This document shows positions 1 to 6,320 of a stretch of DNA of 15,047 nt, piece by piece (the stretch's first letter is position 1; each line of letters starts with the position of its first letter). The notes beneath the pieces were generated by a model, which searched no databases, had not been told where the DNA came from, and saw nothing but the letters and a program-made list of their open reading frames with translations. The translations under genes and the position numbers were made by a program. The stretch comes from CAZPCT01 sp964585325 (lineage in GTDB: Bacteria > Patescibacteriota > Minisyncoccia > JACQLN01 > CAZPCT01), in NCBI GenBank assembly GCA_964585325.1, contig CAZPCT010000023.1, positions 1 through 15,047 of the forward strand, given 5' to 3'.

Positions 1-213
1 GAAGAGGAACTTGAAGACGTGCCGGAGGTGACGTGGGTGTCGCGCACATGGAAGACAGACGAGGAGATAGTGGAGAAGGCGGTGGATCTGTGGATGGGTT
101 CACCAGGGCACCGTGACAATATGCTCAACACGCGCTACAACCAAGCAGGGGTGGGTATAGCCAAAGTAAACAACTACCTCATCATCACCCAGGTGTTTGC
201 GCAGATGCGCTGA
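1..213 (+). CDS. CAP-domain (SCP/PR-1-like) secreted protein, 3' end only
   Basis: The reading frame is open from base 1 and stops at TGA 211-213, so only the last 70 residues of a longer protein are present. The tail carries the CAP-superfamily signature SPGHRDNML, followed by an AGVGIA segment and a hydrophobic strand ending in VFAQ, the normal C-terminal order of bacterial CAP domains (SPxHxxNML, then GVG, then a xxTQxF strand). CAP proteins in bacteria are usually exported. Their biochemical role is poorly defined, with proposals including lipid binding and cell-wall association. The missing N-terminus should contain the signal peptide and the other CAP histidine and glutamate. A GTG at 19 is in frame but lies inside the domain and is not a credible start. 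A terminator follows at 241-270, so this is the last gene of its unit. Confidence 0.85.
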   Translation, partial: EEELEDVPEVTWVSRTWKTDEEIVEKAVDLWMGSPGHRDNMLNTRYNQAGVGIAKVNNYLIITQVFAQMR

Positions 214-240
214 ACCCGCCTTTACACACAGCTATTACAG

Positions 241-270
241 ACGACCCTCACCGGGTCGTTTCGCGTTTTA
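241..270 (+). terminator. Intrinsic terminator after the CAP-domain gene
   Basis: A perfect 7-bp stem ACGACCC (242-248) / GGGTCGT (254-260) encloses a 5-base loop and is followed by the T-rich stretch TTTCGCGTTTT. It lies 28 bases after the CAP stop codon and upstream of the promoter at 297, so it separates the two units. Confidence 0.75.
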
Positions 271-296
271 TAAGAAGGCAGTGTGATAATAAACCT

Positions 297-326
297 TTGA
301 CATTCTTATTATTTTGTTGCTATTTT
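297..326 (+). promoter_or_regulatory. Conventional -35/-10 promoter for the GC-rich gene
   Basis: A perfect -35 hexamer TTGACA (297-302) is followed after 18 bases by TATTTT (321-326, 4/6 to TATAAT) in an AT-rich stretch. The predicted transcript would start near 333 and carry a leader of about 45 bases. Most other genes in the window have no recognisable -35 and almost no leader. Confidence 0.55.
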
Positions 327-363
327 AGAGCTAGTTATCTGTCAGTACCCAGGGCCTGCAACG

Positions 364-378
364 ACAACCGGAGGTTGT
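364..378 (+). promoter_or_regulatory. SD-containing hairpin at the start of the GC-rich gene
   Basis: The 6-bp inverted repeat ACAACC (364-369) / GGTTGT (373-378) encloses the triloop GGA. The Shine-Dalgarno sequence GGAGG (370-374) spans the loop and the top of the 3' arm, and the ATG at 380 begins one base after the stem. The SD-to-ATG spacing of 5 bases supports ATG 380 over the GTG at 377. The hairpin could expose the SD in its loop or tune initiation; which one is not visible from sequence. Confidence 0.5.
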
Positions 379-379
379 G

Positions 380-1921
380 ATGACGATCCAGACACCCATC
401 CCGTCCAGCTGCGTGGAGGTGGAGTACCTCGACCGGCAGTTCGGGACCGAGGTCACGGACGAGGGGTTCTCAAACCCCACGCCCGAGATCTTCAACGAGC
501 TGAAGGTGAAGCTGGTCAACGAGTCCGCGCTTCTGGCGCTGGACCCCGAGGTGGTGAACGACAAGAACGAGGTCTACAGCGCCTACGCCACGGATCTCAA
601 GCGCCTTCGGACCGTCCTGCAGGGGTTCGAGAAGTGGGTGCGTCTCGGCATCCGCTGCTCCATCCTGCCCGTCTTCAACGGAGTCAGTGCGAAGGAGGAG
701 GCGGAGAAGGCGGCCACGAGCCTCTGGGAGGAGATGCAGGATCGGGTGCCGCAGCTCGCGAAGCGCCCCCTCCTCTACCTCCCGCACACCCTCGCGGCCA
801 AGCCCGTGCCTCAACTCGTCACGGTGCTGAAGGAGGAGTACACGGAGGGCGTGGAACAGGTCCTCCGCACTCTCACCTGCTGGCTCCAGATCCTGGTGGA
901 CGAGGAGTTCGTGGGGCTCGTGGAGTGGACGGCCGACGATGTGTGTCGGTACCACTTCTTCCGCTATCAGCGGGAACGGACCACGCTCCAGGACAAGGAG
1001 GAGGACCGGATCACGTTCCGGGAGGAACTGCCTGAAGGGCAGCGCACTCTCTATCAGCGTGTGCGGGGAAAGACCGTCCGGAAGGACGACTTCCAGGAGC
1101 GGCACGTGCATCACATCGTGAACGCCCGTCCGTGGGGGCTGGAGGAGTACCCGTACAAGGTACCCTCCCGCGTCGCCGAGTTCATCCAGGGCACCCCGGG
1201 CTGGCTCCGCCCGCTCGTCAACATTGTGACGGGCACCATCACGATGGAAGAGGTCATCAGGTGGAAGACGGGCTCCCGGACGGACGTGGAGGAAGAGGTC
1301 ATCTCGGAGTACACGGGGTCTCCCACCGTGGCCATCGGTCCGTTCAGCTTCATCGGCTGGAACGACGCGGATCTGAAGAAGGAGCGAACGTGCTTCTTCT
1401 GGGGCCAGGCGGCCTACATCTCCGAGCGGGAGGCGGAACGACGGGAGACCCGTAAGATCGTTGCGGTGGCACTTCTGGTGGTCTGCGCTCTGGCCGGCTT
1501 CATCTGGTGGCTCGCAGAGCGGGACTCCCGTATTACGCTGGAGAACTTCCGCACCCACGAGCGTCAGTTCGCGGGGACCACTCTCATGGAAACGGGGGTG
1601 GATGAGCTCCTCAACATCCCCGGCCTGGAGGGCATCCGATACGGGGGAGCAGGAGCAGGAGTGAGTTTCGGCTGCAGCATCTGCGTGACGCTCACGGAGG
1701 AGAAGATCATGCCCGTCCGCAGCTACACGAACCCCGACTCCGTGGCGCTCAGAACGGTTGTCACGCGGCTGAAGATGGAAGACGGACCCGGCACGATCGT
1801 CTACGGGAGCGCGGATCTCCTCCCCGAGTTTGGGGAGCACCTCACGCTTCACGTGGTGAAGGCTACCAACAAGAAGATCGTCTACACGCTCACGGACCGC
1901 AGGGGGAGTAGCGCGCGGTAA
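380..1921 (+). CDS. GC-rich single-pass membrane protein of unknown function
   Basis: This is a 513-residue protein I do not recognise. Residues 1 to about 355 are charged and soluble-looking and end in an Arg/Glu-rich run (EREAERRETRK). One strong membrane segment follows at about 359-380 (VAVALLVVCALAGFIWWL). About 130 residues come after it, including a Gly-rich stretch and two close cysteines (GCSIC). The positive charge before the membrane segment suggests N-terminus inside and C-terminus outside. ATG 380 is chosen because GGAGG lies 5 bases upstream; GTG 377 would leave only 2. Codon use is strikingly biased to G/C in third position (CTC, GTC, GAG, AAG, ACG): two 60-base lines I counted gave 60% and 67% G+C, against roughly 50% in neighbouring genes. 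The gene has its own promoter and terminator. Foreign origin or a specialised gene class are both possible. Confidence 0.8.
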   Translation: MTIQTPIPSSCVEVEYLDRQFGTEVTDEGFSNPTPEIFNELKVKLVNESALLALDPEVVNDKNEVYSAYATDLKRLRTVLQGFEKWVRLGIRCSILPVFNGVSAKEEAEKAATSLWEEMQDRVPQLAKRPLLYLPHTLAAKPVPQLVTVLKEEYTEGVEQVLRTLTCWLQILVDEEFVGLVEWTADDVCRYHFFRYQRERTTLQDKEEDRITFREELPEGQRTLYQRVRGKTVRKDDFQERHVHHIVNARPWGLEEYPYKVPSRVAEFIQGTPGWLRPLVNIVTGTITMEEVIRWKTGSRTDVEEEVISEYTGSPTVAIGPFSFIGWNDADLKKERTCFFWGQAAYISEREAERRETRKIVAVALLVVCALAGFIWWLAERDSRITLENFRTHERQFAGTTLMETGVDELLNIPGLEGIRYGGAGAGVSFGCSICVTLTEEKIMPVRSYTNPDSVALRTVVTRLKMEDGPGTIVYGSADLLPEFGEHLTLHVVKATNKKIVYTLTDRRGSSAR

Positions 1922-1956
1922 GTGCTCTGAGGGCGAGAGAGGAGGGAAGAACCCTG

Positions 1957-1988
1957 GGGCGGCGGTGTCATGTGCACCGCCGCCCTTT
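1957..1988 (+). terminator. Strong intrinsic terminator after the GC-rich gene
   Basis: A perfect 11-bp stem GGGCGGCGGTG (1957-1967) / CACCGCCGCCC (1975-1985) has a 7-base loop and is followed by TTT and an AT-rich stretch. It closes the 380-1921 unit and ends 9 bases before the -10 box of the next gene. An in-frame GTG at 1965 upstream of the helicase lies inside this hairpin, another reason to reject that longer start. Confidence 0.85.
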
Positions 1989-1993
1989 GAATT

Positions 1994-2002
1994 TGCTATA
2001 CT
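1994..2002 (+). promoter_or_regulatory. Extended -10 promoter of the helicase gene (leaderless)
   Basis: TGC (1994-1996) followed by TATACT (1997-2002) forms an extended -10 element. The ATG is at 2010, leaving 7 bases between box and start codon, so transcription should begin at or next to the ATG. No SD is present. Confidence 0.6.
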
Positions 2003-2009
2003 TCTAGAT

Positions 2010-4958
2010 ATGTCCAAGACAACCCCTGCGTTTGAAAAACTGTACAAAGGCCTCAATAAAGAACAAAAGGAGGCGGTTGACGAGGTAGAAGGGCCGGTGA
2101 TGGTGGTGGCCGGGCCAGGAACCGGCAAGACGCACGTGCTCACGTTGCGTATTGCCAATATTTTGGTGCGTACTGACGCGAACCCCGCAAACATCCTTGC
2201 GCTTACGTTTACGGAAGCAGCGGCGAAGAACATGCGCCGGCGTCTTGCGGAAATAATCGGTTCCGCCGCGTACTCCGTCACTATTGGTACGTTCCACCAG
2301 TTTGCGAACGAGATAATCCAGTCCCGCCCAGAAGAGTTCCCGCGGCTTGTGGGCGCGCGTCCTGTCAACGAAGTTGAGCAGATTGAGATATTGGAATCAT
2401 GTATAGCCGAGGCCCCGCTCAGTGCACTCCGTCCATTTGGGGAGCCGTATCACAACCTTCCCAGAGTGCGCAGCGCCATAGATGAGCTTAAGCGTGACGC
2501 CATAGGGTCAGAAGAGCTTGCCCGCCGCGTGAAGGAGCAGGAACAAGCGCTTAAAAAGACACCCGATCTCTACCACGAAAAAGGAGCGCACAAAGGGAAG
2601 ATGAAAGGGAAGTACGTAAAGGAGTTTGGGTATGTGGTAAAGAATGAAGAGCTTGCCGCTGTATACGCGCTCTATGAGAAAAAGCTTGCTGAGCGGCGCC
2701 TCTACGACTTTGCGGATATGTTAAACGAGGCGATTGAGGTGCTGGAAGAGAACGAGGACTTACTGCGTACGCTCCAAGAACAGTACCTTTATATTCTTGC
2801 GGACGAACATCAGGACGCGAACAAGAGTCAGAACCGGCTGCTTGAGTTGCTCACAGATTTTCATGACTCCCCAAATCTTTTTATTGTGGGTGACGCGAAG
2901 CAGGCCATCTTTAGGTTTCAAGGGGCGTCACTAGAGAATTTTTTATACTTTGAAAAGAAGTATACAGGCGTACGGCGGGTGACCCTTACTCAAAACTACC
3001 GTTCAACACAGAGCATTCTAGACAGCGCGCACTCACTTATGGGCGGTACGGAGGATGTGGGAGAGGAGCTTGTAGCAGCGAAAGGGGGCGCGGGTGCGCC
3101 CATGGAGGTCTGTTCGTTTTCCAGCCCAGACGTTGAGGAGTGGGTTGTGGCGGAGCGCATACAAGAGCGGCTGGACGAGGGTGTGCTTCCTGGAGAGGTG
3201 GCGGTGCTCTACCGGGACAACGCGGACGCGCTCACACTTACGCGTTCCCTTGAAGCGGCAGGTATTCCGTACATTGTGGAATCAAAACAGAACGTGCTTG
3301 AAAGTTCGGATATTCGCTCACTCGTACATCTTCTTACCGCAGTGGTGCACGTGGGAAAGCCCGTAGGACTTGCGGAAGCGCTTCATAGCTCGTTTCTTTC
3401 ACTTGATCCACTGGACGTATACGAACTCCTTGCGCGTTCCACGCCCAGAAAAAAGCCACTGTGGCAGGAAATGAAAAAAGACAAAGGCGCGCTGGGGGAG
3501 CTCTACATAAAACTTGAGCGCTGGCACCGTGCCGCGCACAACAAGCCTCTCCTTAACGGGTTGGACCAGATAGTGGCGGAGTCAGGGTACCTTGCCTACG
3601 CAATTTCAGAGGGGGGATTTGAGGCGGTAGGACGATTACACGCACTGTATGGAGAGGCGCGCAAAGTGGTGGAACAGAAGCGGGACCTCACACTTGCGCA
3701 GTTTGTAACGCACCTAGAGACGCTCATGCGTCACGGCGTGCGTGTGGAGTGGCGTCCCTATACCCGCGGGGACAGGGTGCGGCTTATGACTGCCCACAGC
3801 GCAAAGGGGCTGGAGTTTGATTATGTCTATGTCACCGGCGCCTACGACGGCCACTGGGGAAACCGCTCTCACCCGCAGTACTTTTCTCTTCCGCTTAAAG
3901 AAGGGGAGGGGGCTGTGGCGGGTGGGATAGACGATGAGCGGCGCCTTTTTTACGTAGCGCTCACGCGAGCACGAAAACATATCACAGTGACGTACGCAGA
4001 GGCGGGTATGGACGGACGCGAACGCCTGCCTACACAGTTTTTTCAAGAGATTAAAGAAGGGCTTATTTCTACAACAGATACAGGAGACTACGAAAAGGCG
4101 TACGCACAGACGTCACGAAAAAGTGCAGCGCCGTCTACGCACATGGTCTCAATAAAGGACGAGGAATTTGTTCGTGCGTTATTCCGCGAACGAGGCCTCT
4201 CGCCCACTGCGCTTAACAATTATCTGGAGTGTCCATGGAAGTATTTTTACGTAAGCCTATTGCGCATACCACAGGCAGTTTCCTTGCATATGCGCTATGG
4301 CACGGCTGTGCACGACGCGCTTGAAGCGTACTTCACCTCACTTTCGGGTGGTACAGATCCCGGGCCCGACGGCCTGGTCTCCCTCTTTAAAAAATCGCTT
4401 GCGGATCTACCGTTGCGGGAAGATGAGATACAAGAACTGACACGCCGTGGGAGTAGCGCACTTGCGGGGTATGTTGGGCACTACAAGGGAGCATGGCACA
4501 CAGACATCATTACACCACTGAGGCTGGTGGTGCCGTTTGAGAGTGATGTTGTCTTAAGGGGGGAGATAGACAAGGTTGAGTTGTTGGATGGCGGTGCGGT
4601 CACCGTAGTGGACTACAAGACGGCCTTGCCCCGGTCAAAAAACGCAATACTAGGCAACACAAAAGGTTCCAATGGGAACTATTGGCGGCAGTTGGTGTTT
4701 TACGCGCTCCTGCTTCGCCGTGATGAAGAGACACAGTACCACGCGACCGGGGGCACCATAGACTTTGTGGAACCCAACGGAGCGGGTAAATACAAAAAAG
4801 AGACACTCCCTATATCAAAAGAAGATATTGACGCGCTTGAAGAAGGTGTGCGTCGGGTGGCAGAAGAAATAGTCTCACTCGCGTTTTGGCCCAAACGATG
4901 TGATGCCCTTGAGTGCGAATATTGCGCATTGCGGGACGCAATGGTACAACAAGAGTAA
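2010..4958 (+). CDS. UvrD/AddA-type helicase with C-terminal PD-(D/E)XK nuclease
   Basis: This 982-residue protein is a superfamily 1A DNA helicase joined to a RecB/Cas4-type nuclease, and probably processes DNA ends in recombinational repair. Helicase motifs in order: Q motif LNKEQKEAV (15-23); Walker A AGPGTGKT (34-41, Lys40); Walker B as DEHQD (265-269), where UvrD and PcrA have DEYQD/DEFQD; GDAKQAIFRFQGA; LTQNYRST; the motif V region TAHSAKGLEFD; and motif VI YVALTRAR (from Tyr648). The C-terminal domain has Cys741 in LECPWKYFY, GEID (Asp854), DYK (868-870), a QLVFYALLL segment, and a final C-x4-C-x2-C (964, 969, 972). Four cysteines in the order 1+3 resemble the iron-sulfur staple of AddB and related nucleases. 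No separate partner subunit is seen here. ATG 2010 is chosen because upstream in-frame sequence lies in the terminator and promoter. The family assignment is firm; the iron-sulfur cluster is inferred. Confidence 0.95.
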   Translation: MSKTTPAFEKLYKGLNKEQKEAVDEVEGPVMVVAGPGTGKTHVLTLRIANILVRTDANPANILALTFTEAAAKNMRRRLAEIIGSAAYSVTIGTFHQFANEIIQSRPEEFPRLVGARPVNEVEQIEILESCIAEAPLSALRPFGEPYHNLPRVRSAIDELKRDAIGSEELARRVKEQEQALKKTPDLYHEKGAHKGKMKGKYVKEFGYVVKNEELAAVYALYEKKLAERRLYDFADMLNEAIEVLEENEDLLRTLQEQYLYILADEHQDANKSQNRLLELLTDFHDSPNLFIVGDAKQAIFRFQGASLENFLYFEKKYTGVRRVTLTQNYRSTQSILDSAHSLMGGTEDVGEELVAAKGGAGAPMEVCSFSSPDVEEWVVAERIQERLDEGVLPGEVAVLYRDNADALTLTRSLEAAGIPYIVESKQNVLESSDIRSLVHLLTAVVHVGKPVGLAEALHSSFLSLDPLDVYELLARSTPRKKPLWQEMKKDKGALGELYIKLERWHRAAHNKPLLNGLDQIVAESGYLAYAISEGGFEAVGRLHALYGEARKVVEQKRDLTLAQFVTHLETLMRHGVRVEWRPYTRGDRVRLMTAHSAKGLEFDYVYVTGAYDGHWGNRSHPQYFSLPLKEGEGAVAGGIDDERRLFYVALTRARKHITVTYAEAGMDGRERLPTQFFQEIKEGLISTTDTGDYEKAYAQTSRKSAAPSTHMVSIKDEEFVRALFRERGLSPTALNNYLECPWKYFYVSLLRIPQAVSLHMRYGTAVHDALEAYFTSLSGGTDPGPDGLVSLFKKSLADLPLREDEIQELTRRGSSALAGYVGHYKGAWHTDIITPLRLVVPFESDVVLRGEIDKVELLDGGAVTVVDYKTALPRSKNAILGNTKGSNGNYWRQLVFYALLLRRDEETQYHATGGTIDFVEPNGAGKYKKETLPISKEDIDALEEGVRRVAEEIVSLAFWPKRCDALECEYCALRDAMVQQE

Positions 4959-4962
4959 GTGC

Positions 4963-5039
4963 GCCGGGCGAGCGACCCGCTACCTCTAAAAGGTGTCCCC
5001 GCTAGAATTTCCTTGCGGAGGATATGGAACTCGCCCGGC
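4963..5039 (+). repeat. Long-armed hairpin directly after the helicase stop
   Basis: The arms GCCGGGCGAG (4963-4972) and CTCGCCCGGC (5030-5039) are perfect 10-base complements beginning 5 bases after the TAA. The 57 bases between contain ACCT/AGGT (4982-4985/4991-4994) and TCC-CCGC/GCGG-a-GGA (4996-5002/5015-5022). This makes a closed multi-branched element rather than a simple terminator; no T-run follows, only TAAGATTTTG. It may be the 5' domain of the putative RNA or a 3'-end protecting structure for the helicase mRNA. Confidence 0.6.
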
Positions 5040-5300
5040 TAAGATTTTGTACCCTATCCAACTTCACCGTGCGCCGGAGGTCTTGAGGGCTCATTACCCT
5101 CTGACAAGGCGGAGTGTCGGCTCCGCTGACTTTGCGGCGTAGGCGGGGATTCAGGAGTAACAGCTGGGCATGGTCTTCCTCTGAGTCGTGCTCCGTGTGT
5201 TTCCTGCAATTCCCGCCGCTTTTCTTCATACGGCGGAATCGCTGGCCAGGTAGAGCCAGAACCACTCACCACTGCCTGATCGGCATGGTGTCACGGGCAC

Positions 5301-5415
5301 CGCTGTCCGCGCCTGGGGAGACCCACTGTCCGCTACATGGCTACCCGGAAGGTGCCGGCAAAAAGGGTGTGCACATGGTTGACGTACAATACCCTTCCCT
5401 AAGGACACTGTCCGC
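5301..5415. repeat. Three copies of the 10-mer CNCTGTCCGC
   Basis: CGCTGTCCGC occurs at 5301-5310, and CACTGTCCGC at 5324-5333 and 5406-5415, all in the same orientation inside the non-coding stretch. The last nine bases differ only at the first variable position. No regular spacing is seen (23 and 82 bases), so this is not a CRISPR or a tandem array. Confidence 0.5.
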
Positions 5416-5694
5416 CGTTATATGAATGGGGCTGATGACAGCGCTGAATCGAAGAACTCGCGACAACGTGTAATTCGTTTCCGCTTGATTCGGCCCCATC
5501 AGAGTACGGGCTGGTAAGGTGTCTGCGGCCACCAGGGCGTCTGGTCGACTTCCCCTGGGCTTCTTCGGCACTAAGCCAGCCCGATAATGCAGGCGGAGTT
5601 CTGGAGCTAGCGCGTCGCCTCCGTCACGGCCGGGCAAAGCGGCCCCGGCCGTCAAAACAGTTAACTCAGGAACAAGAAGACTTGAGGCATTCAG

Positions 5695-5746
5695 GGGCGC
5701 CCCCACGGGGCGCCCTTCATCCATCTCCCGTAACTGGGCTTTTTTT
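5695..5746 (+). terminator. GC-rich hairpin and T7 tract, possible 3' end of the RNA
   Basis: The 9-bp perfect stem GGGCGCCCC (5695-5703) / GGGGCGCCC (5707-5715) with a CAC loop is followed 24 bases later by seven T (5740-5746). A weak second stem (CCCG 5727-5730 / TGGG 5735-5738) sits right in front of the T-run. The combination would end transcription just before the promoter of the gene at 5761. The strong stem itself lacks an adjacent T-run, so the terminator call is tentative. Confidence 0.45.
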
Positions 5747-5754
5747 GTTATACT
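5746..5754 (+). promoter_or_regulatory. Extended -10 promoter of the four-cysteine membrane protein (leaderless)
   Basis: TGT (5746-5748) plus TATACT (5749-5754) is an extended -10 element, with 6 bases to the ATG at 5761 and no SD. Confidence 0.6.
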
Positions 5755-5760
5755 TGTGTC

Positions 5761-6318
5761 ATGCACATAGACTGGCTTTCAACTGTGAAAACGGTGGCAC
5801 TCGCACTCGCCATTGTTGTGGTCTTTAATTTGTTCGTCCATATGGGGCTTAATACGTTTTATCCCAGCCCGCAGTTTGACGACTTTTGCCCGCAGGAGGA
5901 AGCAGTGCCGCAGACGCAAGAACAGTGTGAGACGGACGGCGGCAAATGGCTCACCCCAGGAGAGGTGACTGACACCCGTTTTGAGCCAGCCCGCGTACCT
6001 TCACTGGCAACCACGGAACCGTACTGTGACGCAACGTATACCTGCAGGCAGGCATTTGAAGACGCGAACGAGGTGTACCGCCGCAACGCCTTCATTGTCT
6101 GGGTAGTTGCTGGATTCATCGCGCTTGTGGCGGGACAGATGATTGCGGGTTCGGCAGCCGTCTCAAGTGGGCTGACGTTTGGAGGCGTCCTCTCGTTCAT
6201 TATTGGGGCCACGGGCTACTGGTCCAACATGGACGAAGTGCTCAGGTTTATCATTCTGGGTGTGGTCCTTGTAGTACTCATCTGGCTAGGTTACCGAAAA
6301 GCGCGTAAGAACACATAG
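5761..6318 (+). CDS. Four-cysteine, four-helix membrane protein of unknown function
   Basis: A 185-residue protein with a membrane segment at about 8-29, a hydrophilic loop of roughly 75 residues, then three closely packed membrane segments (about 107-125, 127-148 and 161-178) and a basic tail. The loop holds four cysteines (43, 56, 89, 95), the only ones in the protein. With the basic tail and few positive charges in the loop, an extracytoplasmic loop with two disulfides is plausible. The next gene, a VKOR, starts 2 bases after the stop, so both are almost certainly on one transcript, and the VKOR could oxidise these cysteines. I do not recognise a named family. The start is fixed by the -10 box 6 bases upstream. 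Confidence 0.85.
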   Translation: MHIDWLSTVKTVALALAIVVVFNLFVHMGLNTFYPSPQFDDFCPQEEAVPQTQEQCETDGGKWLTPGEVTDTRFEPARVPSLATTEPYCDATYTCRQAFEDANEVYRRNAFIVWVVAGFIALVAGQMIAGSAAVSSGLTFGGVLSFIIGATGYWSNMDEVLRFIILGVVLVVLIWLGYRKARKNT

Positions 6319-6320
6319 AA

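Larger units (their letters stand above)
4959..5748 (+). ncRNA. Structured GC-rich non-coding region, possible large RNA(s)
   Basis: About 800 bases hold no credible coding sequence: the longest open frames are Arg/Pro/Ser-rich translations with no domain, and several frames overlap. The stretch is dense with inverted repeats. Those I could pair by eye are: 4963-4972/5030-5039 (10 bp, enclosing two smaller hairpins), 5085-5089/5097-5101, 5109-5114/5121-5126, 5213-5218/5231-5236, 5267-5276/5282-5290 (9 bp, one bulge), 5426-5432/5493-5499 with inner GAATC/GATTC, 5507-5514/5576-5583 (8 bp, enclosing a CCAGGG/CCCTGG hairpin at 5532-5558), 5626-5634/5644-5652 (9 bp) and 5695-5703/5707-5715 (9 bp). 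A run of seven T at 5740-5746 on this strand is the main reason for choosing +. I looked for tmRNA, RNase P, SRP, 6S and tRNA hallmarks and found none convincing. It may be one long RNA or two (about 4960-5300 and 5400-5746). Identity is unknown. Confidence 0.45.

Noticed and set aside
470..2368. A long open frame on the - strand (about 630 codons) opposite the GC-rich gene and the start of the helicase
   Set aside because: It runs antisense across two genes and their terminator, its product is low-complexity (His/Leu/Arg/Pro-rich), and it is what a G/C-biased coding strand produces in the antisense frame.
5160..5185. RNase P conserved region I on the - strand (AGAGGAAGACC, with a distant resemblance to the core)
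   Set aside because: The matching 3' P4 strand and the other conserved blocks were not found on the same strand.
5114..5425. A + strand open frame of 103 codons in the non-coding stretch
   Set aside because: Arg/Ser/Pro-rich product without domain, overlapping several inverted repeats; no SD and no -10 box in the usual place.
5428..5760. tmRNA starting at GGGGCTGAT on the + strand
   Set aside because: The 5' end looks right, but there is no T-arm (TTCGANTC in a 5-bp stem), no CCA-type 3' end, and no tag frame ending in Ala-Ala before a stop. A permuted form could not be excluded by eye, so the region is reported only as an unidentified structured RNA.
5341..5766. A - strand open frame of 141 codons
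   Set aside because: It overlaps the start of the gene at 5761 and its promoter, covers the structured arms, and its translation looks like random GC-rich sequence.
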